DNA of 64,000 nucleotides, from NCBI RefSeq assembly GCF_025755255.1, contig NZ_JALIEB010000006.1, positions 124,001-188,000 on the forward strand, given 5' to 3'. Positions 53,908 to 63,324 of the stretch are shown here, in pieces (positions within the stretch are counted from its first letter, which is position 1; every line of letters begins with the position of its first letter). This DNA comes from Roseobacter sinensis. GTDB taxonomy: Bacteria > Pseudomonadota > Alphaproteobacteria > Rhodobacterales > Rhodobacteraceae. The notes under the pieces are model-generated. The model did no database searches and was not told where the DNA came from. It saw only the letters and a program-made list of their open reading frames with translations. The translations under genes and the position numbers were made by a program.

Positions 53908-55023
53908 ATGGCGCCACAGCGTCCCAAAGGTGCGGGCGCGCTCGAAAAAAAGACGGCTCTGAGCCCCGCGCCAGTTCCGCCCCGATCCGGTGAGCTTTAT
54001 GCCGCGCTCGATCTGGGCACAAACAGCTGCCGCATGTTGATTGCCCAGCCGAAGGGCAATGGTTTTCATGTGGTCGACAGCTTCTCCAAATCCGTGCAAC
54101 TGGGCGCGGGGCTGGAGAAAACCGGGCGGTTGTCGCGCGGATCTATGACGCGCACCATCCAGGCCCTGCGCATCTGCCAGCAGAAGCTGCGGCGCAACAA
54201 GGTGCGGCGGATGCGCCTCGTGGCCACCGAGGCCTGCCGCCGGGCGCTCAATGCACAGGATTTCCTGCGCCGCGTGCAGCGCGAGACGGGGCTGCGGCTG
54301 GACATCATCAAACCGCAGGAGGAGGCGCAGCTGGCCGTGATCTCCTGTGCGCCGCTGGTCAGCCGCAATACCGAGAACCTGCTCGTGGTGGACATCGGCG
54401 GCGGCTCGACCGAGCTGGTGTGGATTGACCTGACGGATGTGCCGCGCCACGACCGGCCGCAATCGATCATGCGGCTGCACAACGGGTTCAATCCGGTGAT
54501 GACGGACCTGCCGCAGGCGCGGGTGGTGGACTGGATCTCGGTGCCGCTTGGGGTCGCGACCCTGCGCGACCAGTTCAACGACGTCGAAGACGATGCGGCG
54601 CGCTTTGCGCTGATGAGCTGGTTCTTCGAGGAGAACCTTGCGGACTTCACGCCTTATCACGACACGCAGCCGCATGAGAAATTCCAGATCGTGGGCACCT
54701 CCGGTACCGTGACCACGGTGGCCGCGAGCCACCTCGGTCTCAAACGCTACGACCGCACGAAGGTTGACGGGCTGCACATGACCTCGGATCAGATCGACCG
54801 GGTGATCCGCTCGTATCTCGCGCTCGGCCCGGCGGGTCGGCGGGCCGATCCGCGCATCGGGCAGGACCGGCAAGCGCTGATCATGTCCGGTTCGGCGATC
54901 CTGCAGGCGCTGATGCGCTGCTGGCCGACGGACCGGCTTTCGGTGGCGGATCGCGGGCTGCGCGAGGGGCTGCTCTACGCTCAGATGAATGCCGACGGCG
55001 TGTTGGAAGACGGAGAGTTCTGA
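53908..55023 (+). CDS. Ppx/GppA-family phosphatase
   Basis: 371-aa ASKHA-fold phosphatase (exopolyphosphatase or pppGpp phosphohydrolase). The first ~28 residues are a basic, low-complexity extension. Then come phosphate-1 [14 protein letters not shown], catalytic Glu region [10 protein letters not shown], phosphate-2 [11 protein letters not shown], and [11 protein letters not shown] in the second half. It lacks the C-terminal HD-like domain of E. coli Ppx, so GppA-like regulation of (p)ppGpp or polyP are both possible. The stop overlaps rlmE (TGATG). Confidence 0.88.
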   Translation: MAPQRPKGAGALEKKTALSPAPVPPRSGELYAALDLGTNSCRMLIAQPKGNGFHVVDSFSKSVQLGAGLEKTGRLSRGSMTRTIQALRICQQKLRRNKVRRMRLVATEACRRALNAQDFLRRVQRETGLRLDIIKPQEEAQLAVISCAPLVSRNTENLLVVDIGGGSTELVWIDLTDVPRHDRPQSIMRLHNGFNPVMTDLPQARVVDWISVPLGVATLRDQFNDVEDDAARFALMSWFFEENLADFTPYHDTQPHEKFQIVGTSGTVTTVAASHLGLKRYDRTKVDGLHMTSDQIDRVIRSYLALGPAGRRADPRIGQDRQALIMSGSAILQALMRCWPTDRLSVADRGLREGLLYAQMNADGVLEDGEF

Positions 55024-55745
55024 TGGCAAAGACGCCAAGCGGCAAGAACACATCCGGGCGCGGGCAGCGTGAGCTGAAGGTCAAGGTCAAATCTGCCCGC
55101 GGGCGCAAGCTCAGCTCGACCCGCTGGTTGCAGCGGCAGTTGAACGATCCTTACGTCAAGCGCGCCAAGGCCGAGGGGTATCGCGGCCGCGCGGCCTACA
55201 AGATCATGGAGCTCGATGACAAGTATCGCTTCCTCGTGCCCGGCGCACGGGTGGTGGACCTTGGGGCGGCTCCCGGTGGCTGGTGCCAGGTGGCGGTGAA
55301 GCGGGTCAATGCGCTGGGGGAGAAGTCGGGCAAGGCCGTGGGCACCATCCTCGGCATCGACTTGCAGGAGATGGAGCCCATCGCGGGCTGCGATCTGCAC
55401 CAACTCGACTTCATGGAGGAGGATGCGGATCCCAAGGTGAAAGAGTGGCTGGGCGGCAAGGCGGATGTTGTGATGTCGGACATGGCGGCCAGCAGTTCCG
55501 GCCACAAGCAGACCGATCACCTGCGGATCATCGCGCTCTGTGAGGCGGCTGCATATTTTGCGTTCGACGTGCTGGACGAGGGTGGCACTTTCGTGGCCAA
55601 GGTCCTTGCGGGCGGGGCGGAAGGCGAATTGCAGAAGCTGCTGAAGCAGCGATTCTCCAAGGTGGCCAACATCAAACCACCCGCGTCACGCTCGGACAGC
55701 TCCGAAAAATTCGTTGTGGCAACAGGGTTTCGCGGCGCCCGCTGA
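55023..55745 (+). CDS. rlmE: 23S rRNA (uridine-2'-O-)-methyltransferase RlmE
   Basis: 240-aa RrmJ/FtsJ methyltransferase that methylates U2552 of 23S rRNA in the ribosomal A-loop. SAM motif [16 protein letters not shown] and the catalytic K-D-K-E tetrad can be placed at K60 (AAYK), D153 (MSDMA), K193 (FVAKV) and E228 (SSEKF). The first ~35 residues are a basic extension longer than in E. coli. One-base overlap with the upstream ppx/gppA gene is a conserved alphaproteobacterial arrangement. Confidence 0.95.
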   Translation: MAKTPSGKNTSGRGQRELKVKVKSARGRKLSSTRWLQRQLNDPYVKRAKAEGYRGRAAYKIMELDDKYRFLVPGARVVDLGAAPGGWCQVAVKRVNALGEKSGKAVGTILGIDLQEMEPIAGCDLHQLDFMEEDADPKVKEWLGGKADVVMSDMAASSSGHKQTDHLRIIALCEAAAYFAFDVLDEGGTFVAKVLAGGAEGELQKLLKQRFSKVANIKPPASRSDSSEKFVVATGFRGAR

Positions 55746-55834
55746 CCGCTTTACCATCCATTAAAGAAGTTCAGCTTAGCGTGAGCGCAGTTTTGCGCCG
55801 CCTCTGGCGTATCCACGCTGAAAAGGACCCATAG

Positions 55835-56407
55835 ATGCTCCGCACATTTGCACTTTCCCTCCCGGTCGTCGTTGCAGCCAGCATGGCGGCTGCCGTCGAA
55901 GCACCGCCCGCAATGACAGCCTTTGTCGAAACCGACATCATGTCCTGGGCGCAAAGCCAGCAGGTGATCGACGCGGTGAACGAAAAGAACGGCAAGACCG
56001 CGGGCGTGAGTGCGGCGCAGATTGAAGAGTGGGACACCCAGTGGCGCGCGGAAGTGGGCCAGACGGACCAGCCGCTGGTCAGCGCGGTCATGTCCCACCC
56101 GCTCTCGGCGTTTCTGTCCGAGCAGGTGGCCGCATCGGGCGGACGTATCACCGAGATTTTCGTCATGGACGCCGTCGGCCTGAACGTGGCGGCCAGCGAT
56201 GTTACCTCTGATTACTGGCAAGGTGATGAGGACAAGCACATCAAGACCTACGGCGTCGGCCCCGATGCGATCCACGTCAGCGAGATCGAATTCGACGAGA
56301 GCACTCAGACCTACCAGGGGCAGGTCTCCTTCACGCTGACCGACCCGGCGACCAACCAGGTGGTCGGGGCGATGACGGTGGGCCTGAACGCCGAAGCCTT
56401 CTACTGA
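55835..56407 (+). CDS. Free-standing exported Cache/PDC-like sensor domain
   Basis: 190-aa protein with a Sec signal (about 1-20, SMAAAVEA) and a single PDC/Cache-like domain: FVMDAVGLNVAASDVTSDYWQGDEDKH, then YQGQVSFTLTDPATNQVVGAMTVGLN. Cache domains normally form the periplasmic sensing part of chemoreceptors and kinases; here no TM helix or output follows. It may bind a ligand in the periplasm and act with another receptor. AAAGGA lies before the ATG. A perfect hairpin follows the stop. Confidence 0.75.
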   Translation: MLRTFALSLPVVVAASMAAAVEAPPAMTAFVETDIMSWAQSQQVIDAVNEKNGKTAGVSAAQIEEWDTQWRAEVGQTDQPLVSAVMSHPLSAFLSEQVAASGGRITEIFVMDAVGLNVAASDVTSDYWQGDEDKHIKTYGVGPDAIHVSEIEFDESTQTYQGQVSFTLTDPATNQVVGAMTVGLNAEAFY

Positions 56408-56434
56408 TCGCAGATGCAGGCGCGCCTTCGGACG

Positions 56435-56452
56435 CGTCTGCCAAGGCAGACG
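56435..56452 (+). terminator. Perfect 8-bp hairpin after the Cache-like gene
   Basis: CGTCTGCC-AA-GGCAGACG, 27 bases beyond the stop; no T-run follows. The rest of the gap to 56846 shows no supported gene and no obvious promoter. Confidence 0.5.
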
Positions 56453-56846
56453 TCCTGCCTCCTCTGACCCACGCGCAGAAGATCCTTTGACATCTTGATG
56501 GCCTTCCCGGTTCGGGCAGGCCATTCTGCTGCTGGCGCCCTCCCTTTTTCCGAAATCCTTTGAAGAGGCAAGGTCAGGGGAAGCGCGCAAATCGGCTCTG
56601 GCCCCAAAGGACTCTTCAAAGACCAACCGCGTGATTGCGACTTCGGGGGTCGTCCTGGCCGTGTCGTTCATGTCGCTGGAGCGCGGTATCCTGGCCGGGC
56701 GACGCCCTGAGCCGTTGCCGGCGCCCCCGTTGCGTGACCGCAGGGCTATGGCCGCGTTGTGACGAAGCCGTTTCGCGAATGACATCGGCTGGGCTATGCT
56801 GCCTGAAAACACGGACGGCGCAGGAACCGCAGCACCTGGGTCTCGC

Positions 56847-59800
56847 ATGGGGGTGCGAACCATCGAAAAGTCTCTCTTTCAATTCATTTGGAAGTACTCG
56901 AAGCGTGACCAACTGAAACTTCTGTTGATCACCAGCACGCTGTTTCCCTTTCTATACCTGACGCTGGAGCTGCCGAAGCGGATCATCAATGACGCCATCG
57001 GGGCGCAGGCGACGAGTGTTGCCGCCTTCGGTCTCGAGTTCACCCAGCTCGGCTTTCTGTTCCTGCTCTGTGCGGCCTTCCTCGCCTCCGTGCTGGCGCA
57101 TGGGCTGCTCAAGATGCGAATCAACACGCAGAAGGGTATCCTGTCCGAACGCCTTTTGCGGCGTCTGCGCTACACGCTGATCTCGCGCATGCTGCGCTTT
57201 CCCAAGGCCTATTTTCGCCGCACATCGCAAGGTGAACTGGTCGCCATGATCACCGGCGAGACCGAGCCGATGGGCGGTATGATGGGCGACGCGCTCACCC
57301 AACCGGTGCTGCAGGCCGGGCAGATGCTCACGATCCTGATTTTCCTGTTTCTGCAGAGCGTATGGTTCGGCCTTGCCGCAGTGGCGCTCATCCCGCTGCA
57401 AGCCTGGCTGATCCCGCGGCTTCAGCGGCACATCAATGTGATGAACAAGGAGCGGATCAAGGAGGTACGCCAACTGGCGGCGCTGATCGGCGAGAGCGCG
57501 GCGGGCGCGTCCGAGCTGCGCATCCACGGCGGCTGGCGATACCGTCTCTCGGCGATCAGCCATCGGTTGGGGATCATCTTCGGGATCCGCCTGCGGATCT
57601 ACCGGAAGAAGTTCTTCATGAAGTTTCTCAACAACTTCATCACCCAGCTGACGCCGTTTTTCTTCTTCTCGGTCGGCGGCTACCTGGTGATCAACGGGGC
57701 GGTGTCGCTTGGGGCGCTGGTCGCAGCACTTGCGGCCTACAAGGATCTCAGCGCCCCGTGGAAGGAGCTGCTTGCCTTTTACAACCAGGCACAGGACATG
57801 TCTCTGCGGTGGGAGACGGTGACGGAGAAATTCTCGCCCACGGGGGTGATTGATGAGGCACTGTTGCAGGGCACGCCGGATGAGATCCCCCGCCTGAGCG
57901 GTGCGATTGCGCTGAGCGATGTGACGGTGACCGACGCGGACGGCAACCCGGTGCTGGAGAAGATCACCGCGCGCTTTGCGCCGGGATCTCTGGTGGCGAT
58001 CGATGCGCCGAGTGTCGAGGACCGGCAGGCGCTCGCCGATGTGCTGACCCGAGAGGTGATCCCGGCCAGTGGCGGCGTGACGGTGGGCGACCAGCCGCTG
58101 GCGGGGCTGCATCAATCGGTGATCGCCGCGCGCATCGGGCACGCACAGCGCAGCCCGGTGCTCTTTCGCGGCAGTCTGGAGGACAACGCGGTGATGCCGC
58201 TCAAGCCGCATCCCGGAGGTGAGATATCGGAAGAGATGCAGCGCGCCACGGAGGAAAGCGCGCGGGCGGGCGCTGGCAATGACCCGGTGGAGGCCGATTG
58301 GCTCGCGCCGGCGGTGGCCGGGTTCGAGACCTCCGGAGAGGTCCGCGCCTGGTGGCACCGTCTGCTCCAGGGCATGGGCGCGGCTGATCCGCTCTATCGC
58401 CGGGCGCTCGACCAAAGGCTCGATGACGCGACCAGCGCGGAGCTGGCCGAAGCCCTTGTGGCCGCACGCCCCAAGGTGTGGGAGGCGGTGGTGGCCGCAG
58501 GTCTCGACCGGCAGGTCTACCGGTTCGATCCCGACCGCTACAACCCAGCCCTGCCGGTCACCAGCAACCTGCTCTTTGCAACCATGCGCCGGTCGCTCAG
58601 CCAGGCGGATCTGGCCGCACAAACCGATCTCTTCGAGTTGATCCGCGCTTTGGGGCTCGAGGCCGATCTGTTGGAGCTCTCGCGCGATGTCATCGCGCTG
58701 CTGCACCGGATCTTCGGCACCGATGGCACCGAACATCCGCTGTTCCGCAAACTGGGTCTTGATCCGCATCTGTTCGAACAGTCGGTGGCGCTGGTTCTTG
58801 GTCGCCGCGCCGCCGGCGCCAAGCCGTTGAGCGATGCGGAAAAGACCCTTTTGATGACCGTGCCCGCGCATATCTCGGCCGAGCAGATCGGGCCGACCTT
58901 CACCGAAGAGATGCAGAGCCGCATCCTGGATCTGCGCAAGGCCAACGGATTCGACGCCCGCAGTGTACTGCTGTCGCTTTACGCGCCCCTGAAGCCTGAC
59001 AAGATCGCGCCGGGGCTGACGGTGCTGGAGAACGCGCTCTTCGGCAAGATCTCCGACGGTGCCGGTGGCCGCGCGGATGAGCTGCGCAGGATCGCGGCAA
59101 CCGTACTCGATGCAGCCGGGCTGCGCCTGCCGATCACCGAGCTGATCTACGATCTGCCGCTCTCTCTTGGCGGGGCCGATCTGCCCGCGGTCTTTGCCGA
59201 ACCTTTGGCGATCAGCCGCGCCGCCATCAAGCGCCCCGATATCCTGATCCTCGACAATGTGCTGAAGGGCGAGGCGGCGGGCGATCGCGCTGCCGCGCTC
59301 AAGCGCCTGCGCGCGCTTCTTCCCGAGACCACAATGCTCTACCTCGGTGACAGCTTCGACACCTACGACGGGTTCGACAGCCACCTTGAAATCCGTCAGG
59401 GGCGGATGGTCTCGGCCGAGGACGTAGGCCGCGGGGTCGAGGAGGGCGCGGCCAGCGCCGACCTGCTGCGCAAGGTACGGGCTCTGGAGACGACGCCGCT
59501 CTTTTCCGGGCTCAATCGCAAGCAGCTTCGTCTGCTGGCCTTCGGCGCGCGGTGGTTCTCGGCCTCTGCCGGCGATGTGATCTTCCGCAAGGCCGACATG
59601 CCGACGGACGGGGCCTACATGATCCTTTCCGGCGAGGCGGTGCTGTATCATCCGGAGGACGGGGAGGCGGCCGCACCTGTGGCGGAGGTCGGGCCGGGGA
59701 CACTGGTGGGTGAACTGGGCGTGATCCGCAATGTGCCGCGGGCGCTGACGATGCAGGCCAAGACGGATGTGAAGGCACTGCGTCTCGGCGCGGAAGAGCT

Positions 59801-59873
59801 GCTCTCGGTGATCGAGAACGATGCGGCCACGGCCTTCAAGCTCTTGCAGGTGGTGGCGGGCTACACCTCCTGA
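56847..59873 (+). CDS. ABC-exporter-like protein with degenerate ATPase motifs and C-terminal cyclic-nucleotide-binding domain
   Basis: 1008-aa protein. An exporter-type TM domain (~15-320; EKSLFQFIWKYSKRDQ, VNTQKG-like INTQKGILSERLLRRLR) is followed by an ABC-like region starting ~350. The Walker A position reads IDAPSVEDRQAL, with no GK(S/T); an insertion of ~330 residues (~455-770) precedes PLSLGGADLP where LSGGQ is expected; Walker B is ILILDNVL with Asn for catalytic Glu; the H-loop His is absent (YLGDSFDTYDGFD). Residues ~885-1000 are a CRP-like cNMP domain with GELGVIRNVPRAL. ATP hydrolysis is doubtful; a regulated pseudo-ATPase is likely. Start uncertain (56796 also possible). Confidence 0.8.
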   Translation: MGVRTIEKSLFQFIWKYSKRDQLKLLLITSTLFPFLYLTLELPKRIINDAIGAQATSVAAFGLEFTQLGFLFLLCAAFLASVLAHGLLKMRINTQKGILSERLLRRLRYTLISRMLRFPKAYFRRTSQGELVAMITGETEPMGGMMGDALTQPVLQAGQMLTILIFLFLQSVWFGLAAVALIPLQAWLIPRLQRHINVMNKERIKEVRQLAALIGESAAGASELRIHGGWRYRLSAISHRLGIIFGIRLRIYRKKFFMKFLNNFITQLTPFFFFSVGGYLVINGAVSLGALVAALAAYKDLSAPWKELLAFYNQAQDMSLRWETVTEKFSPTGVIDEALLQGTPDEIPRLSGAIALSDVTVTDADGNPVLEKITARFAPGSLVAIDAPSVEDRQALADVLTREVIPASGGVTVGDQPLAGLHQSVIAARIGHAQRSPVLFRGSLEDNAVMPLKPHPGGEISEEMQRATEESARAGAGNDPVEADWLAPAVAGFETSGEVRAWWHRLLQGMGAADPLYRRALDQRLDDATSAELAEALVAARPKVWEAVVAAGLDRQVYRFDPDRYNPALPVTSNLLFATMRRSLSQADLAAQTDLFELIRALGLEADLLELSRDVIALLHRIFGTDGTEHPLFRKLGLDPHLFEQSVALVLGRRAAGAKPLSDAEKTLLMTVPAHISAEQIGPTFTEEMQSRILDLRKANGFDARSVLLSLYAPLKPDKIAPGLTVLENALFGKISDGAGGRADELRRIAATVLDAAGLRLPITELIYDLPLSLGGADLPAVFAEPLAISRAAIKRPDILILDNVLKGEAAGDRAAALKRLRALLPETTMLYLGDSFDTYDGFDSHLEIRQGRMVSAEDVGRGVEEGAASADLLRKVRALETTPLFSGLNRKQLRLLAFGARWFSASAGDVIFRKADMPTDGAYMILSGEAVLYHPEDGEAAAPVAEVGPGTLVGELGVIRNVPRALTMQAKTDVKALRLGAEELLSVIENDAATAFKLLQVVAGYTS

Positions 59874-59906
59874 GCGGTCACCCACGTGCCGGCCCAGGAG
59901 GCCCGA

Positions 59907-59922
59907 GGCGGCCGGAGCCGCC
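59907..59922 (-). terminator. GC hairpin after the sodium/alanine symporter gene
   Basis: GGCGGC-CGGA-GCCGCC (plus strand) lies 11 bases past the symporter stop and 33 bases past the stop of the convergent ABC-like gene. No T-run on either side, so only a weak terminator call. Confidence 0.35.
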
Positions 59923-59933
59923 CCGGTGAGAGG

Positions 59934-61484
59934 TCAATGTGCGAACTTCTTGATCTCGCCGCTCCGCAGGCGCGCGGAGTAGGAGCGCAGCTCCTCACGG
60001 ACGATCGACATCAGGAAGTAGAGCGCCGTGATGTTGACCACCGCCATCGCAAAGATCGCCGCATCGGAGAAATCGATGACCGGGCCGAGGCTGGCCGCCG
60101 CGCCGATGACGATGAAGATGCAGAAGATGATCTTGAACGTGAGCTCCGAGGCCTTGCCTTCGCCGAAGAGGTAGGTCCAGGCCTTCAGGCCGTAGTAGGA
60201 CCACGAGATCATGGTCGAGAAGGCAAAGAGCACCACGGCCAGCGCCAGAATGTAGGGGAACCAGCTGATGCCCGAGGCGAAGGCCGCGGAGGTCAGCGCG
60301 ACGCCCGAATTGCCGTCGACCGTCGCGATTGCGGTGCCGGCTTCATTCAGCATGTAGTTGCCGGTGTCCGCGTCGATGATCAGCTGCTGCGAGATGATGA
60401 TCACCAGCGCTGTCATGGTGCAGATCACAACCGTGTCGATCAGCGGTTCCAGAAGCGAGACAAAACCTTCGGTGATCGGCTCCTTGGTGCGCACGGCAGA
60501 GTGCGCGATGGCTGCCGAGCCGACGCCCGCCTCGTTGGAGAAGGCCGCCCGCTTGAAGCCCTGGATCAGCGCGCCGACAAAGCCGCCCGCCACGCCGAGG
60601 CCGGTAAAGGCGCCCGCGAAGATCTGGCCAAAGGCCCAGCCGACCATGTCGTAGTTGACGATGAGGATTATGAGCGCTGCGCCCACATACATGATCCCCA
60701 TGAACGGCACCACTTTCTCGGTGACGCGCGCAATGGACTTGATGCCGCCGACGATGACCGCAAAGACCACCGCGGCAAAGATGAGGCCGGTGATCCAGCC
60801 CGGGTAGTCGCCGGTGATCTGGGTGATCTGGGCATGGGCCTGGTTGGCCTGGAACATGTTGCCGCCCCCCAGAGCGCCGAGGATGCAGAAGACGGAGAAC
60901 AGGATCGCAAGGAGGCCGCCGCCCGGCAGGCCGCGTTCCTTGAACCCCTTCGACATGTAGTACATCGGGCCACCCGAGACGGTGCCATCGGGGTATTCGT
61001 TGCGGTATTTGACCCCGAGCGTACATTCGGTGAACTTCGAGGCCATGCCGAGAAGGCCCGCGAGGATCATCCAGAACGTGGCGCCCGGACCACCGATGCC
61101 GACGGCAACCGCCACGCCCGCGATATTGCCCAGACCCACCGTCCCGGAGAGCGCGGTCGCCAGCGCCTGAAAGTGGCTGACCTCACCGGCATCATCCGGG
61201 TCGGAATAGTCACCCTTCACCAACGCGATGGAGTGGCTGAAAAAGCGCAGTTGCACAAAGGAGAAATAGATCGTGAAGATCGAGGCTGCGACCACCAGCC
61301 ACAGAACGATCCAGGGAAAGCTGGTGCCCGGCAATGGCGCGAAGATGAGGTTCACGAAAGGCCCGGTGAATTCGGCGAAAACCGCGTTGACCTGTTCATC
61401 GAGCGTGCCGGCCTCCTGGGCTTGCGCGGGCAGGGCAGCCGCCACGGCTGCACCAGCAAAAAAACCTGTTTTCAAATACTTCAT
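59934..61484 (-). CDS. Alanine/glycine:cation symporter (AGCS family)
   Basis: 516-aa sodium-coupled amino acid importer. An N-terminal signal-like segment (to ALPAQAQ) is followed by about 11 TM helices. Family blocks: ALATALSGTVGLGNIAGVAVAVGIGGPGATFWM, GMASKFTECTLGVKYR, GGPMYYMSKG, FVGALIQGFKRAAFSNEAGVGSAAIAHSAVRTKEPITEGFVSLLEP. It starts 12 bases after the stop of the universal stress gene with AAAGGGGG as ribosome site, so the two form one operon. Confidence 0.92.
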   Translation of the reverse strand: MKYLKTGFFAGAAVAAALPAQAQEAGTLDEQVNAVFAEFTGPFVNLIFAPLPGTSFPWIVLWLVVAASIFTIYFSFVQLRFFSHSIALVKGDYSDPDDAGEVSHFQALATALSGTVGLGNIAGVAVAVGIGGPGATFWMILAGLLGMASKFTECTLGVKYRNEYPDGTVSGGPMYYMSKGFKERGLPGGGLLAILFSVFCILGALGGGNMFQANQAHAQITQITGDYPGWITGLIFAAVVFAVIVGGIKSIARVTEKVVPFMGIMYVGAALIILIVNYDMVGWAFGQIFAGAFTGLGVAGGFVGALIQGFKRAAFSNEAGVGSAAIAHSAVRTKEPITEGFVSLLEPLIDTVVICTMTALVIIISQQLIIDADTGNYMLNEAGTAIATVDGNSGVALTSAAFASGISWFPYILALAVVLFAFSTMISWSYYGLKAWTYLFGEGKASELTFKIIFCIFIVIGAAASLGPVIDFSDAAIFAMAVVNITALYFLMSIVREELRSYSARLRSGEIKKFAH

Positions 61485-61496
61485 GGTTGTCCCCCT

Positions 61497-61934
61497 TTAT
61501 GAGATGACCGTGACAGGCACGGTCGCGCTCATGACAAGATTAACGGTCGAGCTGCCGAAGATGCGTTTTGTAATGCCACCTTCGGAAGAGCGGCAGACGA
61601 TGATCTGGTGCCCCCCTTCCTTCTCGCAGATGCTGTTGAGCGTATGGGCCACGTCGCCGTGGCGCACGACGCCGGTGGCCTTCATGCCGCTTTGCGTCAA
61701 TTGCGCGACAGCCGGGTCGACCACGCGTTCGCGCGCGGTAGAGATTTCCTCTTCCCGCCGCTTGTGCCGTTCGGCGTTTTCCTCAGCCGTCTGGAACGAG
61801 TAGGGTGACCACTCGATCACATAGGCCACGATCAGCTCGCAGTCCCCGATCTTGTTGGCCAGATCGGTGGCGAAGCGGAGGGCACGTTCGCCGGACCCCT
61901 CACCATCCAGGCCAATCACCAGTTTGGTTGTCAT
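61497..61934 (-). CDS. Single-domain universal stress protein
   Basis: 145-aa UspA protein. TTKLVIGLDGEGSGERALRFATDLA at the start, VVRHGDVAHTLNSICEKEG in the middle and SSEGGITKRIFGSSTVNLVMSATVPVTVI, with the ATP-binding G-x-FGSxT loop, at the end. AGGGAC precedes the ATG at 61934; an in-frame ATG 25 codons earlier is not family-like. First gene in the operon with the AGCS symporter, suggesting control of, or stress linkage to, amino acid uptake. Confidence 0.88.
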   Translation of the reverse strand: MTTKLVIGLDGEGSGERALRFATDLANKIGDCELIVAYVIEWSPYSFQTAEENAERHKRREEEISTARERVVDPAVAQLTQSGMKATGVVRHGDVAHTLNSICEKEGGHQIIVCRSSEGGITKRIFGSSTVNLVMSATVPVTVIS

Positions 61935-62283
61935 GATTTGTCCCTTTTTTCCGTTTTTTGGTCGTCTTGTTATTCTGGCCATGTTCAACGCAGACGTGTA
62001 TTTCGGCAAATGATTAATTCACAGGCACTCAGGCGGCTGACAGGCCAGTATTCTGCATTTTGAAGAAAACGACGCGGAAATATTCTCCGACTTTTGAAGA
62101 TTTCCGGAAGATCGACCTGTTTTTCGGAAGAAAACCGTCAAACTGCGCACCGCTGCGACGTCGCAAACTGGCGAAGATCAGCCCTCTCGTTGCGCAAAAC
62201 CGCAGCGGCATGTCCTCAAAGATGGGCGCAAACGGCTCGCGCGGCTCAGGAAAAAGGGGCGCCGGTGCCGATGAAGCCGCACA
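61935..62283. other. Intergenic region upstream of the usp-symporter operon
   Basis: Contains A/T-rich segments and a TTCCGGAA palindrome (~62102) with a nearby second CGGAAGA copy. These may be control sites for the minus-strand operon. No gene is supported. Confidence 0.4.
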
Positions 62284-63225
62284 TCATCGTGGCGCCGGCT
62301 CTCGCCCTGTCACAACGAGCGCGGCGCCAGCGCCCTCGCGAAAATAGGCTCGGCAGGCATCGACGAAACGCGTCACCACGCGTCGCGGGTTGGATCTGTC
62401 ATAGCCCACGGCGAGCGACAGCGATGGCAAGGGGTCGCGAATGGGCCGCGCTGCCAGCGCTTGCCCCGCATAACTGATATCGAGGGCCGGGCGCATGTTG
62501 AGTATGGCGCATCCATGGCCAGCCCCGACGAGGCTGCGCACCATCTCGCTGGAATTCGCATAGGCGAGCGTTGCCGGGTTCTGGCCCGCAGCCTCCAGGA
62601 GTTGCCGATAGTAATCGACCGCGACAGGGCGGTTCAGCACGATCACGGGTTCGCCGCCGAGCTGCCGCAAATCGACGGCATCCTGCTGCGCCAGAGGATG
62701 CGCGGCAGAGCAGAGACAATAGGCCGGCGCCTCGATCAGCACCTCGAAGTCGACCTGAGGCGGAACAGCGTCGGGGACGAATAGGATCGCATCGAAGTCA
62801 CCGGCCAGCAGCCCGGCCTGCGCCCGGTCGTTGTTGCATTCCTCCAGATGGATCGTTGGCGCGGCTTCGGTCGTTGCAAGCGTTGACAGGATCTCGGGGA
62901 GGAAGGCGGGTGCGACAGGCGCGTAATAGCCGATGCGCAGCGATCCCGTCAGCGCATGTTTCAGATCCGAGCCCTCGGCGAGCACCGCCTCATATTCCTC
63001 CAGCAGGTGGGCGAACTTGCGCGCGAGGGCACGCCCGCTCGCCGTGGCCGAGATGCCTCGCGCCCGGAACCGGTTGACGAGCTTGAGTTGGAACTGCGCT
63101 TCGATCTGATCGATGGCCGCCGAGATGGCCGAGGCGGCCACATTCAATTCCTCGGCGGCGCGAGAGATGCTGCCGTGAGACAGCGCGCAGGTGAAATAGC
63201 GCATGGACTTCAGAGATATCGCCAC
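62284..63225 (-). CDS. LysR-family transcriptional regulator
   Basis: 313-aa LysR regulator. N-terminal winged HTH (MRYFTCALSHGSISRAAEELNVAASAISAAIDQIEAQFQLKLVNRFRARGI split across ~7-60), then the two-lobe LysR_substrate domain (~90-300) with LRIGYYAPVAPAFLPEIL. The start is GTG at 63225, preceded five bases by GCGAGG; it adds AISLKS before the first ATG, which fits the family. It diverges from a sterol-desaturase-family gene 99 bases away and probably regulates it. Confidence 0.87.
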   Translation of the reverse strand: MAISLKSMRYFTCALSHGSISRAAEELNVAASAISAAIDQIEAQFQLKLVNRFRARGISATASGRALARKFAHLLEEYEAVLAEGSDLKHALTGSLRIGYYAPVAPAFLPEILSTLATTEAAPTIHLEECNNDRAQAGLLAGDFDAILFVPDAVPPQVDFEVLIEAPAYCLCSAAHPLAQQDAVDLRQLGGEPVIVLNRPVAVDYYRQLLEAAGQNPATLAYANSSEMVRSLVGAGHGCAILNMRPALDISYAGQALAARPIRDPLPSLSLAVGYDRSNPRRVVTRFVDACRAYFREGAGAALVVTGREPAPR

Positions 63226-63279
63226 CGAACCTCGCAAAATCAGATGTAATAAGTCGTTTAATTCTGTTTTTCGCAGGAT

Positions 63280-63306
63280 GCCCGATATGTCAAACTCTTC
63301 TCGGGC
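63280..63306. promoter_or_regulatory. GCCCGA/TCGGGC inverted repeat in the LysR divergent promoter
   Basis: Six-base arms at 63280-63285 and 63301-63306 with 15 bases between, located between divergent genes. It is a candidate LysR-type site; the T-N11-A core was not pinned down. Confidence 0.3.
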
Positions 63307-63324
63307 GTCACAAGGGGTTGCGGC

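Noticed and set aside
56952-59885. Very long minus-strand open frame opposite the ABC-like gene
   Set aside because: Typical antisense frame of GC-rich DNA: its translation is Arg/Gln/His-rich without any family signature, while the plus strand encodes clear domains.
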